Below, in pieces: positions 24,152 to 36,070 of a DNA stretch of 64,000 bases. The stretch is taken from contig ML677351.1 of NCBI GenBank assembly GCA_007922305.1, forward strand, positions 14,965,790 through 15,029,789, in the 5' to 3' direction. Source of the stretch: Dermatemys mawii (taxonomy: Eukaryota; Chordata; Testudines; Dermatemydidae). A program made the position numbers and the translations under genes. Below the pieces are notes generated by a model, which saw only the letters and a program-made list of their open reading frames with translations, had not been told where the DNA came from and made no database searches. How positions within the stretch are numbered: the first letter of the stretch is position 1; each line of letters opens with the position of its first letter.

Positions 24152-25439
24152 CTGTACTTAGGTCATTCATTTGCAGCACTGTGATTATAAACTCCTAATC
24201 ACAAAGTGGTAAGTCACAGAAGAGTTATTAGATAATTATTGTGAAAACACTAATTATTATTTTTAAATCACTGCCATTCATTTTTCCTGATTTTGCTCCT
24301 TTGCAGTTAGGCTCCTAGCAAGTGAGCAAAATCCTTTCCTTCCTCTGTTGCAAGGTATGTATACTGTCTCATTTGTCATCATAACCTGTTTTCCTTTGAA
24401 TACCTTGAAAGACATGTTATTTTCGAAGATAGCAAGACTCGGACTCCTCTGTGGTATTGAGCCACTATGCTGTCCAGCTCTCATAGCTCCACAGACTAAC
24501 CGGAGTCTCACATGGACACACCCACTCTGTGCTCGTCATGTAAGGACCCTTGGTCATGTAAGGACACATCCTGCATAGGTGTCATTTCAGAAAAATTTGG
24601 GGGAGGGAGTGTGGATGGCAAAGTTGAGTCAGCACATAAGATACTGTATGTGATTATATTATATCCTGCAAAGTCATGCGGGGGGTACATAAAGTGGAAG
24701 GAATATTGGAACATGTAGACCCTGTGAAAATTTCGGGATGGGGGAGCAACTACCCTTTTTGTTGCATAGCAAATAACGTCCCTGCTATTCTCCATGTATT
24801 TCGGAAGCGTTTGTACTGGTTCAGTTGCTGATAAGGTACTTCTGCGCTGCTAGTAGACAATAGGTATCCATCATATGCAGGGATTATTGAAGTATCTTAA
24901 TTCCCTTTGGATGTGGAAACTGTGATGCTTAGAATTTGGGAAACCAACACTGGCTGACTGGGAGACCGCAGTTTTGAAAATTCCAAGGCTGATCTCCTTG
25001 GGTGTTTGTCATAAGGGACAACTCCTCTGGCTTTCAGGTGGGAGGAGGGGCTGTGTATGATTTTTGTCTTCTTCCTTCTCCCCATTTTTGTTTGTCTGTG
25101 GAGGGGAAGGAAGAGAGAAGGCAAAGCTGAGGAAAAAAGAATTTGAGACTGCTTTGTGTAACCATGCTCAGCACACACCCTTTCCCCCTTTCTTGCCACC
25201 ATCACTCTGCTGTTTAGTTAGGCTCAATAGGCAGGATACAGCTGCAGCTAGTCCTCCTGCCAGTAGGGGCTACTCTGTCCCTCTGCTGGACAGGCAGGAG
25301 GCCGCAGCTGTGACTCCTTTCTTCCATGGACCCCTCCCCTTCCTGCCCTTCAGAAGGCCGGGGGGTGAGCAACTCCTGGCTGACACAGAGGAGCAGCGAC
25401 TCCCTCCTCTTCCCCCAGGCCCATTTGCTCTTTAAAGGC
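24152..25439. other. Intergenic, nothing firm
   Basis: Mixed sequence. It turns GC/CT-rich at about 25060-25440, where the open frames on both strands are compositional artefacts. I recognise no exon or repeat end. Confidence 0.4.
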
Positions 25440-26350
25440 AGGTATCAGGGGTACACAGATCATGGAAAATAACATCTGCAGAGAGAGGAGGGGCAGAGGG
25501 AGTGCAGGGGCTGGGATAAGTGAATAGACCTACAGGGTGGGGTGGCAGGGAGTTAGCATTGATGCCCAGGATACTTGCTGGGAATATTTGGAGGACAGGA
25601 GTAATGGAGACACCAGCCTGTGCAGGTAGTTGACTTTGAAGGGGCATGATAGAGGGAAAGAGTAACAGTGGGGGAGATGGGGGACATCAGCAATAAGGAA
25701 CAAGGGAGAAAGAGGATTCCAGAGGAGGTGAATCAAGGAGTAGTAAATAGGTGCCCAGGCCTGCAGGGCAATGTGGGGTGGGGACCGGAGGGAGATTTCC
25801 GATGAGGGAGCAGAGACTAGAGGATTTGAGGAAAGGAGTTATTGAGAGAAATAGAAGAAATTGAGGGTGAAGAGGAATGAGAGAGGTTTGGGGAGGAAGG
25901 AATGGAGGGATTTGGGAGGAAGGAGGAGTACCATGGGGATGAGTGCAATGGAAGAAAGTGAAGAGAATAGAGGTAAAAATGGACAGGGAGGGAGGCTGGG
26001 GAATTTGGGGGGAGGGAGTTTGGGGAGGGAAAAGAGATGGCAGTGGGGTGGACTTGGGGAGAAGGGATGGGGATCTTTAGAGACAGAATGGGGGATTTAG
26101 TTGCAACAGAGAATGAGGTGAGTTTGGAAAAGGAGAACGTGAGAGGGGGTTGGTAGAAAAACTAAAATTTGTTTAGGAGGAGCATCTACACGGAGTTTTG
26201 GAGGAGACTCTAGGGCTTTGTGGAAGGCAGAGTAAAATGGGGAGAGTTGTGAAGTCTGTAAGGGATGTGGGGGAGGATGGAAACTTGGTATACTCTCTGA
26301 AAGCTGTTGCAGCACATTGTGGGAGCTGATCCAAGATGACAGCATATGAG
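25440..26350. repeat. Polypurine-rich low-complexity block
   Basis: About 900 bp on the + strand is dominated by G and A, with degenerate words such as GGAATTTGGGGAGGAGG and GAGGAAGGAATGGAGGGA. It looks like a decayed minisatellite and is densest between 25790 and 26100. The long open frames on either strand (for example 26097-26543, minus) follow from the base bias. Confidence 0.7.
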
Positions 26351-28259
26351 GAGAGATGAGAGGAAGCCAAAGTGGGGTTTTTGTTTTTTTTTTAATTAAA
26401 GGAAAGTGAGGAGAAAGTAACCTGTGGTGTGGGAACCTTTTAGCTGGTGGCAGGAAAGAATGATTGTCTGAGTTGGGGGGATAAGGAAATGCATTTTCCC
26501 CATTGCCCAATTTTTTAGGTAAACGTATTCCTCTGTGGGGCACTCAGCCCCGCCTGGGCTCCCAGACACGTCGGGCAGCCAGAAATAAGAGCACATTTCC
26601 AAAAAACCTGGGCTGCCCGCACTCTATTTTGAAAATAGCCCCTTCTTTTGAATGTCCAAAGCTCTGAAGAGCAGGCAAAGAGTAACCTCTTTGATGTTTT
26701 CCCTGTTAATTTGTGTTCATTGGTTCCCCAGCTGTGAAATCAGAATAGTATTTGTCTACCTTACAGGGAATAAATTCATTAGGTTTACTGAAGGGCTGAG
26801 ATACTGTGGTGATTGGGGACCGTGGAAAAGCCTCTTGAATCCCAGGGCAGTTTTGCTCATATAAAGACTGGGGCATGGAGTCCGTATTTTGCCTTATTTA
26901 AAAACAAGGTATTCTAGAACAATTTTCTGAAGTCCAACAGCTTACAATAAAATTGCTGCTGTTTTATGCTATTACCTTAGAATAGCATATTTATTTAATA
27001 AGAGATTTAACAGGACAAAGTGTTTATTTGGTTTTGAACTAAAGAACCTGTACAGCATATTTAAAATAAATTCTGCTGTAAAGGCTTCTCTCCTATTATT
27101 TTGATGCCATTGTTAACCTATTTATCCATGAACCCCTGATGATGGAAGCAAAGATTTTAGAGCACTGAGGTGATATGTTGTGACTGCTCGCACGAGGGGC
27201 TAGCTAGAGCACACGGTGTTTCTGTTATAAGCCCCTGTTTCTGGAGATGAATAACTTGTGCCATTTCAAATTATAAGCTAATGTTTGATATACATATTTG
27301 TGAGTTTTTTAAAAAATGCTTTAAGACAAACTTCCTCTTCAAACTCCATTATACGCCCCCAGCCCTCGGCCTTTTTAAAATCCTTATTTAAAAAAAATCC
27401 AAGGCTTTTCTTCAAGTGGCATATTAATGAAACTTTCTGACCCTTTCTGGTCCACCATCTCTTGGGGGAATACATTAAAAATCTTAGCACAGGGCATACA
27501 ACCAATTAATTGGGTACAAAATGAATAGATCACTTTACAACATATATACATATATACCAGTATGATACTATTGTTTTCTCCTCTTATTTTGAATATATTG
27601 TATATAGATTAATATGCCTTGTCCTCCATAGGGGAACTTCATAAGTCACCACAGTAGGTCTCCTAATTTTTAGGAAAAATAGAAAAGAGATGTTTTTTAA
27701 GTTGCTTTTGCCATTGCAGCTTCACTTAGCCCTAACAATCCACAGCAAAGAATATACTGTGAAAGATAAATGCAGCAGTGTTTCTAAATGTCATTTTTCA
27801 GAACTTCCTGTTAAACAGTAGTTATTTTCTAAAGAGCTTCTTACATATCTGAAGGTTAAATATTCAGTTTGAAATCCAGGGATTTAAGTTGTTATTAATT
27901 TTAAATGTGGACGTGGGTGAACCTCAAGAGGAGGTGAGGGGTTGAATAAGTGTATAGTTTGGATGTTTAGCTGAAGATTATTCAAACCTTTTGAAGTCTC
28001 CTTTCTGTTACAGGCAGGACAAAGCAGTGTATTTTGCTTTAGTGCAAGTGCAGTGGTGCCAGCACTTGTCATCTTATCATGAGTCTTGTGATGTTATAGT
28101 TTTTCAAAGCCCCAGCTCCTGGAGGCATTTGATTGTAGGGAAAAATCTCAGCTTCCATTTTTTAAGAAGAGGTAAATTTTTAGCTTCATAGTTGTAGAGT
28201 AATATGAAAATATGACCTAAGTATTCTTTAAAGGCTCAAATACCAGAAGGCAAAGAAAA
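26351..28259. other. Intergenic, nothing recognised
   Basis: AT-rich unique-looking DNA, with an alternating CATATATACATATATACC patch near 27540-27560. No exon signals are supported. Confidence 0.45.
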
Positions 28260-29470
28260 AAATCATAGAATTATGGGACTGGAAGGGACCTCAAAAGGTC
28301 ATATAGTCCAGTTCCCTGCACTCATAGCGTAAGTATTATCTAGACCATTCCTGACAGGTGTTTGTCTAACCCAGCAGCTCTCAAACTGAGGGTTGCGACC
28401 CCTCGGGGAGATTCCTGGGGGGTCGTGAGCTCCCTGCGCAGTGAGCTCCCTGCGCCACTGAAGTGCCGCCAAGCTGAATGCTTTTGCTTTTGATGGCATT
28501 TCGGCGGACATGCCGCGCACTTCAAAGTGTCTACCTGAAAAGCCGCCAGAGTGAAAGTTTCCAGTTTCGGCGGCTTTTTGGCAGACACTGTGAAGGGCTC
28601 GGTATGTCTGCCAAATGCCGCCGAAACTGGAAACTTTCACTCGGCTCGGCGGCATTTCGGTGGAGACACAGGGGTGGCGGTGGCCTGCGGGGACAAGAAA
28701 AAGGGCCGCTGCCCCCACAAGTTTGAGAACCACCAGTCTAACCTGTTCTTAAAAATCTCCAGTGATGGAGATTCCACAGTCTCCCTAAGCAGTTTATTCT
28801 AGTGCTTAATCACCTTGATAGTTAGTTAGGAAGTTTTTTCTAAATTCCAACCTAATCCAACCTTGCTGCAATTTAAGCCCATTGCTTCTTGTCCTATCCT
28901 CAGAGGTTAAAAAGAATAATTTTTCTCCCTCCTCCTTATAACAACCTTTTATGTACTTGACAACTATGATCATGTCTCCTCTCAGTCTTCGCTTTTCTGG
29001 ACTAAATAAACCCAATTTTTTTCAGCCTTCCCTTTTAGATCATTTTCTAGACCTTTATAATTGTTGTTGTTTTTCTTTGGACCTTCTCCAATTTGTCCAC
29101 ATTTTTCCTGAAATGTGGCACCCAGAACTGAACACAATACTCCTTTTGAGGCCTAATCAACACAGAGTAGAGCAGAATTATTACTTCTCCTGTCTTGCTT
29201 ACAACACTCCTGTTAATTCATCCCAGAATGTTTTGGTTTTTTGTAACAGCGTTACACCATTGACTCATGATTAGCTTGTGATCCACTATGATCCCGTTCC
29301 ACAGTACTCCTTCCTAGGCAGTCATTTCCCATTTTGTATGTGTGCAACTGATTATTCCTTTGTAAGTAGACTACTTTGCATTTGTGCTTATTGAATTTCT
29401 TCCCATATTCTTCAGACCATTTCTCCAGTTTGTCCAGATCATTTTGAATTTTAATCCGAACGAACCTGTT
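28260..29470 (-). mobile_element. CR1 LINE 3' end (minus strand)
   Basis: The left edge carries the CR1 3' terminal signature in antisense (AATCATAGAATTATGGGACT...GGAAGGGACCTCAAAAGGTCAT). On the minus strand the region encodes the end of the CR1 pol ORF, for example IKIQNDLDKLEKWSEEYGKK, FNKHKCKVVYLQRNN and TYKMGNDCLG (29252-29450). The copy has indels and stops and is interrupted by a hAT MITE at 28372-28735. CR1 is the dominant LINE of turtles, crocodilians and birds. Confidence 0.85.
28372..28735. mobile_element. hAT MITE inserted in CR1
   Basis: A 364-bp element has ends CAGCAGCTCTCAAAC and GTTTGAGAACCACCA, close to the classical hAT terminus CAGTGGTTCTCAAAC. It is flanked by a perfect 8-bp target duplication, GTCTAACC, at 28364-28371 and 28736-28743. 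The interior holds inverted GCCGAAA/GAAACTTTCACT words. It is non-coding and younger than the CR1 copy that hosts it. Confidence 0.88.
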
Positions 29471-31200
29471 TGGCTTAAAAACTAGATTTAGAAAACCAAA
29501 CAATCTCAAGATGTTTTGGGATCTGACTAGAGATATTTGAATGATTGAGGTTGGCAATACTGCAAACTCTTCCTTCAGTGTTAAGTGTTGCTTCACTTGT
29601 ACCACTTAAAAACAAATGTAAGGCTGCAAAGTCAGAAAAGCGTAAGACTTCATTGTTCCCACTCGTGGTGAGAGAAAAGGAGCATTGGAGATTTAAAAAA
29701 CATTCATTTTGAGAATGAGGTTGAAAATATCTGGATGTGTGTTTACACTTAATACTGTACCCCCAAAATAGAACCCATGAGAGACTTCAGTCCTTCACTT
29801 TTGTTCAGCAGCAAGGTCAGAGACAAATAATATGTATGAGAGCATAAAACTATTTATTATACATACAAAGAGAAATATACATGGCTAAACAGTGAAAGTA
29901 AAACTTGTAAATTTAGAGAACTAACGTTCTTTGAAAAAGGTCAAGATAGTTTAAGTTTAAGATATTAATCAACCCAGAAGAGATAATTAAGTGTTTTTGT
30001 GGAATTAAGGCTGGATAAAATGAGCACCTTATTTTCTCTGACTTTCATCGATTGTCTCAGTTTAAGGTTCTAGATACTTGGCTGCTTCCGCTGATCTTTC
30101 CAGCAACATAATAGTCCAGCCCCTCTGATGCTGTAGCTGTGCTATCAGGAATCTGTACCTGAGAGGCAGCAGGTTAAAACAGTCAGTAACAATGAAGAGC
30201 AAAGGTTCAGATTTCAGTGAGCTCATCTTCATGAAAAGTATTTTTAGAGAGTCACAAAGAAGGTAAAAGATGACTTCTCTTCAAAATGTTGCCAACATAC
30301 CTTGAAAACGTCACTCACTGGATAATTACTTTAATCCTATACAAGCAACCACTCACTAGCAGGTAATCTCTTGTTTTAACAGAGCAAACATATGGAATTG
30401 GACTGTACTGTCAGTTAGCTGTGCAGCTCCCATTTTCTTCACTGAGCTATACACACTACATCCCTAGTTGTCACCTGCTACCCCATACTGGAACCTATAT
30501 AGATTATCATCAAAAAAAAAAAAGTTTTCATTACAAACCACTTGAAGAAACTCCCTAATAAGGGCTGGATTACTATCACCGATCGGCTAGTAAATATCAA
30601 TTTCAGACCATATCTTCTGATGTTGTTTGTACAGTGTCTAGCATAATGGAGATCCAATCCTCAATAGGACCTCATGGCAACACTATAATGCAAATATTTA
30701 ATAATAATTTTGGAGAGCCTCTGATTTTGTACTTGCTGTAGGATGAACATCCACCAAGTTCTTTGTTAGTCTCTTGCTCGTGGTATCCTGCCCTTACCTT
30801 GTGTGGCATCATGCTCCCTTTATAGTCACCATCTAGTCAGGGCAACACCTTACCCTTTATCCGGCTACATATCTGCTGAACCAATCTGATACACTTGTGA
30901 CAAATGCAAATACCAGATCTGCAGTGTGGGTTCCAAAAATCCTGTCTCCTAATGAAGGACGTTCTAAATTACTCACTATCCCCACCTCAAGTACCCTCCC
31001 ATTACTCACTCTTCCCACAGCTATTGCAGCCCCACATTTTGTAAATCTTTTGATGTTTATTTCTAGTTTAATGCAGCTGCTCATGTGCCACATGTAGTGT
31101 TTTCTATTAACATTTTTTAAAGTGGAACTTTTGTTCTGTAGAGTGTTCTTATTTGCTTAGATATCTATTCAGAATGTTAATTCCCCGTCCATCTCTTGTA
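29471..31200. other. Intergenic, nothing recognised
   Basis: AT-rich DNA with a poly-A run at about 30511-30523. No exon signals or repeat ends are supported. Confidence 0.45.
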
Positions 31201-31848
31201 CAGTAACTCCCCACTTACCGTCCTCTCGCTTAATGTTGTTTCAATCTTGCGACCCTGCGTCCCGTTGCAGAACATGCTCATTTAAAGTTGTGCAATGTTC
31301 CACTGTAATGTTGTTTGGCTGCCTGCTTTGGCCACGGTTGGCAGTCCCCCATCTGCTTCTCTGCGCCCCCCACCCCCCAGCGCCTCCTGCCGGCCGGTGG
31401 ACCCCGCAGATCAGCACCTTCCCCCAGCTCCTCCTGCCCATGGCAATCAGCTGGTTTGTGGCGTTCAGGAGGCAGGGGAGGGAAGGGAAAGGCTGCACAC
31501 CATGTTCTTGCTCCTCCCCCCAGCCTCCTGAACACCTCAAGACAGCTGATTGGCTCAGGCAGGAGGTCGGGGGAGCAGGGGGAAAGCGCTGATCCGCAGG
31601 GTCTGCCGGCGGGCGGGAGGCGCTGCGGTGGAGGGAGGCTGATGGGGGCTGCCTTCCTGTTTAATACCTGTATTATTAAATTGTTTAAAATGTATATAAT
31701 GTCTTTTGTCTGGCAAAAAAACATTTCCCTGGAAACCCTCCCCCTATTTACATGAATTCTTATGCAGAAATTGGATTCGCTTCACGTTGTTTCGCTTAAA
31801 GTCACGTTTTTTAGGAACATAACTACAATGTTAAGTGAGGAGTTACTG
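31201..31848. mobile_element. Tigger-like MITE, relative of 2961-6455
   Basis: A 648-bp element begins CAGTAACTCCCCACTTACCG and ends ACAATGTTAAGTGAGGAGTTACTG. Its left 130 bp are the inverse complement of the right end of the 2961-6455 element (shared words GAACATGCTCATTTAA/GTTGTGCAAT), and its right end is the inverse of that element's left end, so the two are one family in opposite orientation. The left flank is TA; the right flank is GA, presumably a mutated TA. The interior (about 31340-31640) is GC-rich and gives spurious open frames on both strands. Confidence 0.8.
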
Positions 31849-32746
31849 GATGCTATTTCCTCCAAGTCTCTCTTCCATCTAGTCTCAATTTTCCTACAAA
31901 TTTCTCATGCTTACCTAGAAGAAACTAGCCTCAACAACCCAGGCTTATAGTCACCAAAGTCTAATGCCCTTTTAACAGCGTATGTTACATGTATTGGTGC
32001 TTTCAACCCCGTGGACATGTCTGCATTGTTGTTATCATTGATTGGCTCTGTGAGCACAGACGTCAAGGACTGAATCAATCTGAAGACTGCACTACCCTCC
32101 TACTAATCCTCACCTCAACAAATTGTTCACCCTGAAGATGATTCACACACATGGATGTCTGCACTGTCGCTACATGCTCTGGGACATTTCTGTGCATTAA
32201 AAAGGGGGCTTTCAGTTTTAGGATTGTCACTCTGTCTCTTTTTCTGAGCATTTGGAAGAACAAAATGTTGTGGCCTAAAATAATGTAAATTCTTTTTAAC
32301 CTTGGGATTATGAAGGGAAACTAGGCGCTTTTTTTTAACCTATTTGGGGGTTTTAGCATCATTTTCACACAAATGCCATGAAAACATTGTTTCCAAATAA
32401 TCACTCGTTATGCTCCTTTAAAACAGAATTTCCAATGGACAGATTAAGTGTTTCCAGTATCAGGAATGTTCTGAAAGCCTGGGTCCTCTGGCAAATCTTT
32501 GATAAATAAGTGCTGAATATTTTAACTAGAGACTACCTTATTTTTTTATCTATCTCATTACTTTATGGATAATTTTGTGAAGAATTTAATGATTTTTTTT
32601 TAAAAAAACCTGTCTCTTTCATTGGAAAAATATTTCTCTTTCACTTTTCTCATGGCCTCTCAGGGTTCAAGAGGGATAAGGACTGTGTAAAAGCCCACCA
32701 GGTCACAATCCAATGAGTTGCTGGAACTCAGTTGTATGTACACAAA
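31849..32746. other. Intergenic, nothing recognised
   Basis: Unique-looking DNA with short homopolymer runs. No exon or repeat terminus was found. Confidence 0.45.
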
Positions 32747-33422
32747 GGGCTTGGTTACACTGGCACTTTATAGCACGATAAAGCGCCCACGAGCGCTATA
32801 ACCTCCTCCCCGTCCACACTGGCAAGGCACGTAGAGCACTATAACCGCGGAGTTATAGCGCTCCTCGTAATCCACCTCCGCATGGGGAATAAGGGCTGTA
32901 GCGCAGCTGCTGTAGCGCTACAGCAAGAATGTGGACACCCACTGCGCTACAAGTCATCTCTTGAGATGCCTAGAGCCATTTAAGGCAATTGACATCTCTT
33001 CCCTTTCTTTTGAACTCGGCTGGAGGAATGCGGAAGTACCTCTTTAGAGTTTCTCTCTTAACTCGGCAGATAAGCAATGCAAATGTTTAAGGAGGGAGCC
33101 TGTGTGAAAACAAAGCCTTCTGTGAACGGAGGCTCGCTGACAGGCTTTCAGAAGAACGGAAAAACCACTGTCTCTCTCCTTCCACATACACACAACGTGT
33201 CCCCCCTTACCCCCCTCGTTTAAAAAGCACGTTGCACCCAGCTGAATGCTGGGATACCTGCCCTAATGCACTGCTCTTAATGCTGCATTAAGTGCCCCAA
33301 ATGTGGCTATTCTATACTGCTGGCGCGTCTGAGTGTGGACATACAATAGCGCTATACATATTACTGTATAAGGGGACCGCTATAACCAATAGCGCTATAA
33401 TCTTGTAAGTGTAGCCATACCC
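32747..33422. mobile_element. Harbinger-like MITE with TAGCGCTA palindromes
   Basis: A 676-bp element begins GGGCTTGGTTACACT and ends AGTGTAGCCATACCC, flanked on both sides by AAA (32744-32746 and 33423-33425), a candidate 3-bp target duplication. The subterminal regions are crowded with the self-complementary word TAGCGCTA/TATAGCGC. It belongs to the same end class as 2365-2664 and 35554-35933. The interior has no coding capacity. Confidence 0.65.
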
Positions 33423-35454
33423 AAAGAGTGAAACAGAGAGCAGGTCTGATGCATGGGTGGAGAAAGTTTTCCCTCTCCCCTCTGCTGATTTCATTCCCAG
33501 GGTAGTGGGGAGGATGTAAATGTAAGGGACAAGGATGGTAGAAATAGTGAAGATTTGAATCGGGCCACTGAAGATAAAAATAATTAATTTATTGATGTAA
33601 GTGTCAGATATCCCTGAAGAGACAGTTGAGTGTGAGGAGCCATAGAAAGATAATCTCAATTAAAAATACCGCTCGTACACAGCATGGCATGGAAGCATCC
33701 CATGGTACGTGAATTGGTTACCAGCTTGATACAGTCTGTTGGATATGGGCAGTCTATAAAGCCATGGGTTATTTAGCACTTCATAATGGTTGTATGACGT
33801 TGCCACAAAAAGGAAGCACTGAAATTACACAGCTACACAGGAAAACAAACTATGTAATACAGTCAGAGAAGGAAATGACTTTTTTCTCCACTAAGAAGCT
33901 CACCAACATCTAGGGAGTAATAGTTGAGGAACAAAGGTGTCCACAAGGGACGAGTTACTGAAGAAAAAGTACACCCTGGGAGTGAAGGCAAGAATTCATC
34001 TGCATTAATACCACCATATCAAGGTTCCCCACCAGGGTTATGAGACACATCACTGCATCTTGGAATTATCTATATGTCATAAAGGAACAAACTCTGTCAC
34101 CCTTCTGTCATTGCTCCAGTATTTATCTGATGAAATGAATAGATAAATATGAGGCAATGTAAAAGGTTTTAAATAAAATTTAAATTGTAACCAGGAATGG
34201 CTGTGTATCTTGGGGTAATAGATAGACAGGGGCCACCCACCTACTATATAAATGACTATATAACTGGATAATATTGCTCCATGAAGGCCACCTGCAGCTT
34301 CAGGGATCTGGTTGTAAGTAAATTGCTCTTACGGGACAGTTTTCGTTTCGTTTCTAAAGTAAATGTGTAAAAAGATTAATACACGGATTTAATCACAACT
34401 TCACTATGTGAATTACAGCTCTGAATGGGACTTTTACTGGTACAGTAATCTTGAGCTTTTTGTATCTGATGATTTATAATGAATCCTATAAACTATTGAC
34501 TTTAGTGACTGAAATAACCCTTTATTTGAAAATTTTTCTCTAATATAAACGTATTTTATAACGAGACTTTATTTCTCTTTGTGATACTAAATTGCATTTG
34601 TTAGATGTAATTAGGACCTGCATCTGACATTCTGAAGGTCACATACAGGAGTTGTCATGGTAACTCACTAGGATGTAGGGTTTTTAAAACCTTTTGGGCT
34701 AAATTCTGGAATGGAGGCTGTCATACAGATGAAATTAAACTGTCTGAGATAAATATACCATAGAGTGTGTAGGTTTTATTAGGGATTTCAACTCAGTGGG
34801 TGAGCTCTTTAGAAGAAGTGTAGATACAGAAATTCATAAATCCTGCAATGCTTCAATGACCCACAATTCTGTCATAAATAGAAGGTCTAAGCATGGAGCG
34901 GGGGGGTCAGTTAGTAAAAACAGATTATCTAAGATCGTCTTGTGGCTAAACCAGGAAATATTGTTTAGAAAAAAATTGGTTTTGCTGAGAACGATAGTTT
35001 TATGTTTATGGGTGCATTATGGCTCTTTTGTTTTCATTACTATTGTGTACCCACAATCTTTTGATTTGGTATGCCTTTGTAATACTGTATATTGATTAAG
35101 AGGTGTAGAGGAGGAGAAGCAGTCCAGATTTGTCCACCCTCAAAACCTGCTACATTAGATACAGGCAGAAGAGAAATCAGGAAGCTCAACTCCATTCTGA
35201 AAGGCTTTAAGCAAATAGGGCAGAGTTGCGCCCAGCACTGCATGTGCATAAGGAGCCATTCACGTTGTCCACTACTAGAGTTGTGGCTCAGAGACACACC
35301 TTGTCACCTGAGAGATCAGCACTTGCAAAATATATCTTCAACAGTCATGCAGACACGCATCATCCCTTTATGTACACATTCCCCCCACCCCACTTATACA
35401 CAACAAATACATGAATGACGCCTGGCACTTGTATGGTACTTTAGAGCAGAAATA
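33423..35454. other. Intergenic, nothing recognised
   Basis: Unique-looking sequence. The open frames at 33312 (-), 34796 (+) and 35092 (+) lack splice or codon support. Confidence 0.45.
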
Positions 35455-35553
35455 TGGCCTAATGGTTAGAGCAGCAGCCATGGCTATGGACGTGAGTGCA
35501 GAGAACTGAACTCAAATCACAGACATCCTGTGTGACTTTAGGCAAGTCATTGA

Positions 35554-35933
35554 GGGTATGTCTGCAATACACACGTGTGATTGCAGCATGTGCAGACATT
35601 ACTGAGCTAGCAGTTGAAGCCATGGCGCTAGGCCCAACAGGGAGCCTAGGTGCATACAGTCAGCTAGCCCATGCCTGCATGTCTTCACTGCTGTGGTACC
35701 CAAGCTAGTTCTATTAAAGCTAGCTCAGGAATGTTTAGACCCCCTCTGATTGCAGTCAAGAATCAGAGGGGTAGCCATGTTAGTCTGGAATTGCAGAAGT
35801 GACAAAGAGTCCTGTGGCACCTTAAAGACTAACTAAAGTATTAGAGCATAAGCTTTTGTGGGCTAATACCCACTTCGTCGGATGCATGCAGTGGAAGTAA
35901 CTGCATGCATCCAATTGCAGTGTAGACACACCC
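35554..35933. mobile_element. Harbinger-like MITE nested in the SINE
   Basis: It begins GGGTATGTCTGCAATACAC and ends GCAGTGTAGACACACCC, inverted ends of the same class as 2365-2664. The flanks are TGA and TTA, a likely TNA duplication with one change. It interrupts the SINE between its GGCAAGTCAT and CTTTGAACATC segments and itself carries an insertion at 35756-35913. Confidence 0.7.
35756..35913 (+). repeat. Reptile interspersed repeat nested in the MITE
   Basis: A 158-bp unit contains AGAGGGGTAGCCATGTTAGT, GAGTCCTGTGGCACCTTAAA and ACCCACTTCGTCGGATGCAT. It is flanked by ATTGCAG at 35749-35755 and 35914-35920, a 7-bp target duplication. The same unit begins at about 63724. It is common in turtle and crocodilian DNA; its class (SINE or DNA element) is not settled from this sequence. 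Confidence 0.75.
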
Positions 35934-36070
35934 TTAGTCTTTGAACATCAGTACAATGGGGATGACTGCATTTCCCTACCTCACAGGGGTATTATGAGAG
36001 TATTGAGAAGGGGCATGGCTGTTACAGTAATGGGGAATCATATGAACACCTAAGATGGATAGACTTTACA

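Larger units (their letters stand above)
35455..36070 (+). repeat. tRNA-derived SINE (Cry I-like), split by insertions
   Basis: The left part has ATGGCCTAATGGTTAGAGCA (A-box-like) and, after the head, TGTGTGACTTTAGGCAAGTCA. The body resumes after the nested MITE with CAGTACAATGGGGATGACTGC, CTACCTCACAGGGGTATTATG and AGAGTATTGAGAAGG. This order matches the turtle Cry I group of tRNA-derived SINEs. It hosts 35554-35933. Confidence 0.7.

Noticed and set aside
25064..25435. 123-codon + frame rich in Pro and Phe
   Set aside because: Pyrimidine-rich DNA, no splice sites, no recognisable domain.
31233..31755. Overlapping long open frames on both strands in the GC-rich core
   Set aside because: They lie inside a non-autonomous Tigger-like element; multiple overlapping frames on both strands are expected from GC-rich sequence.
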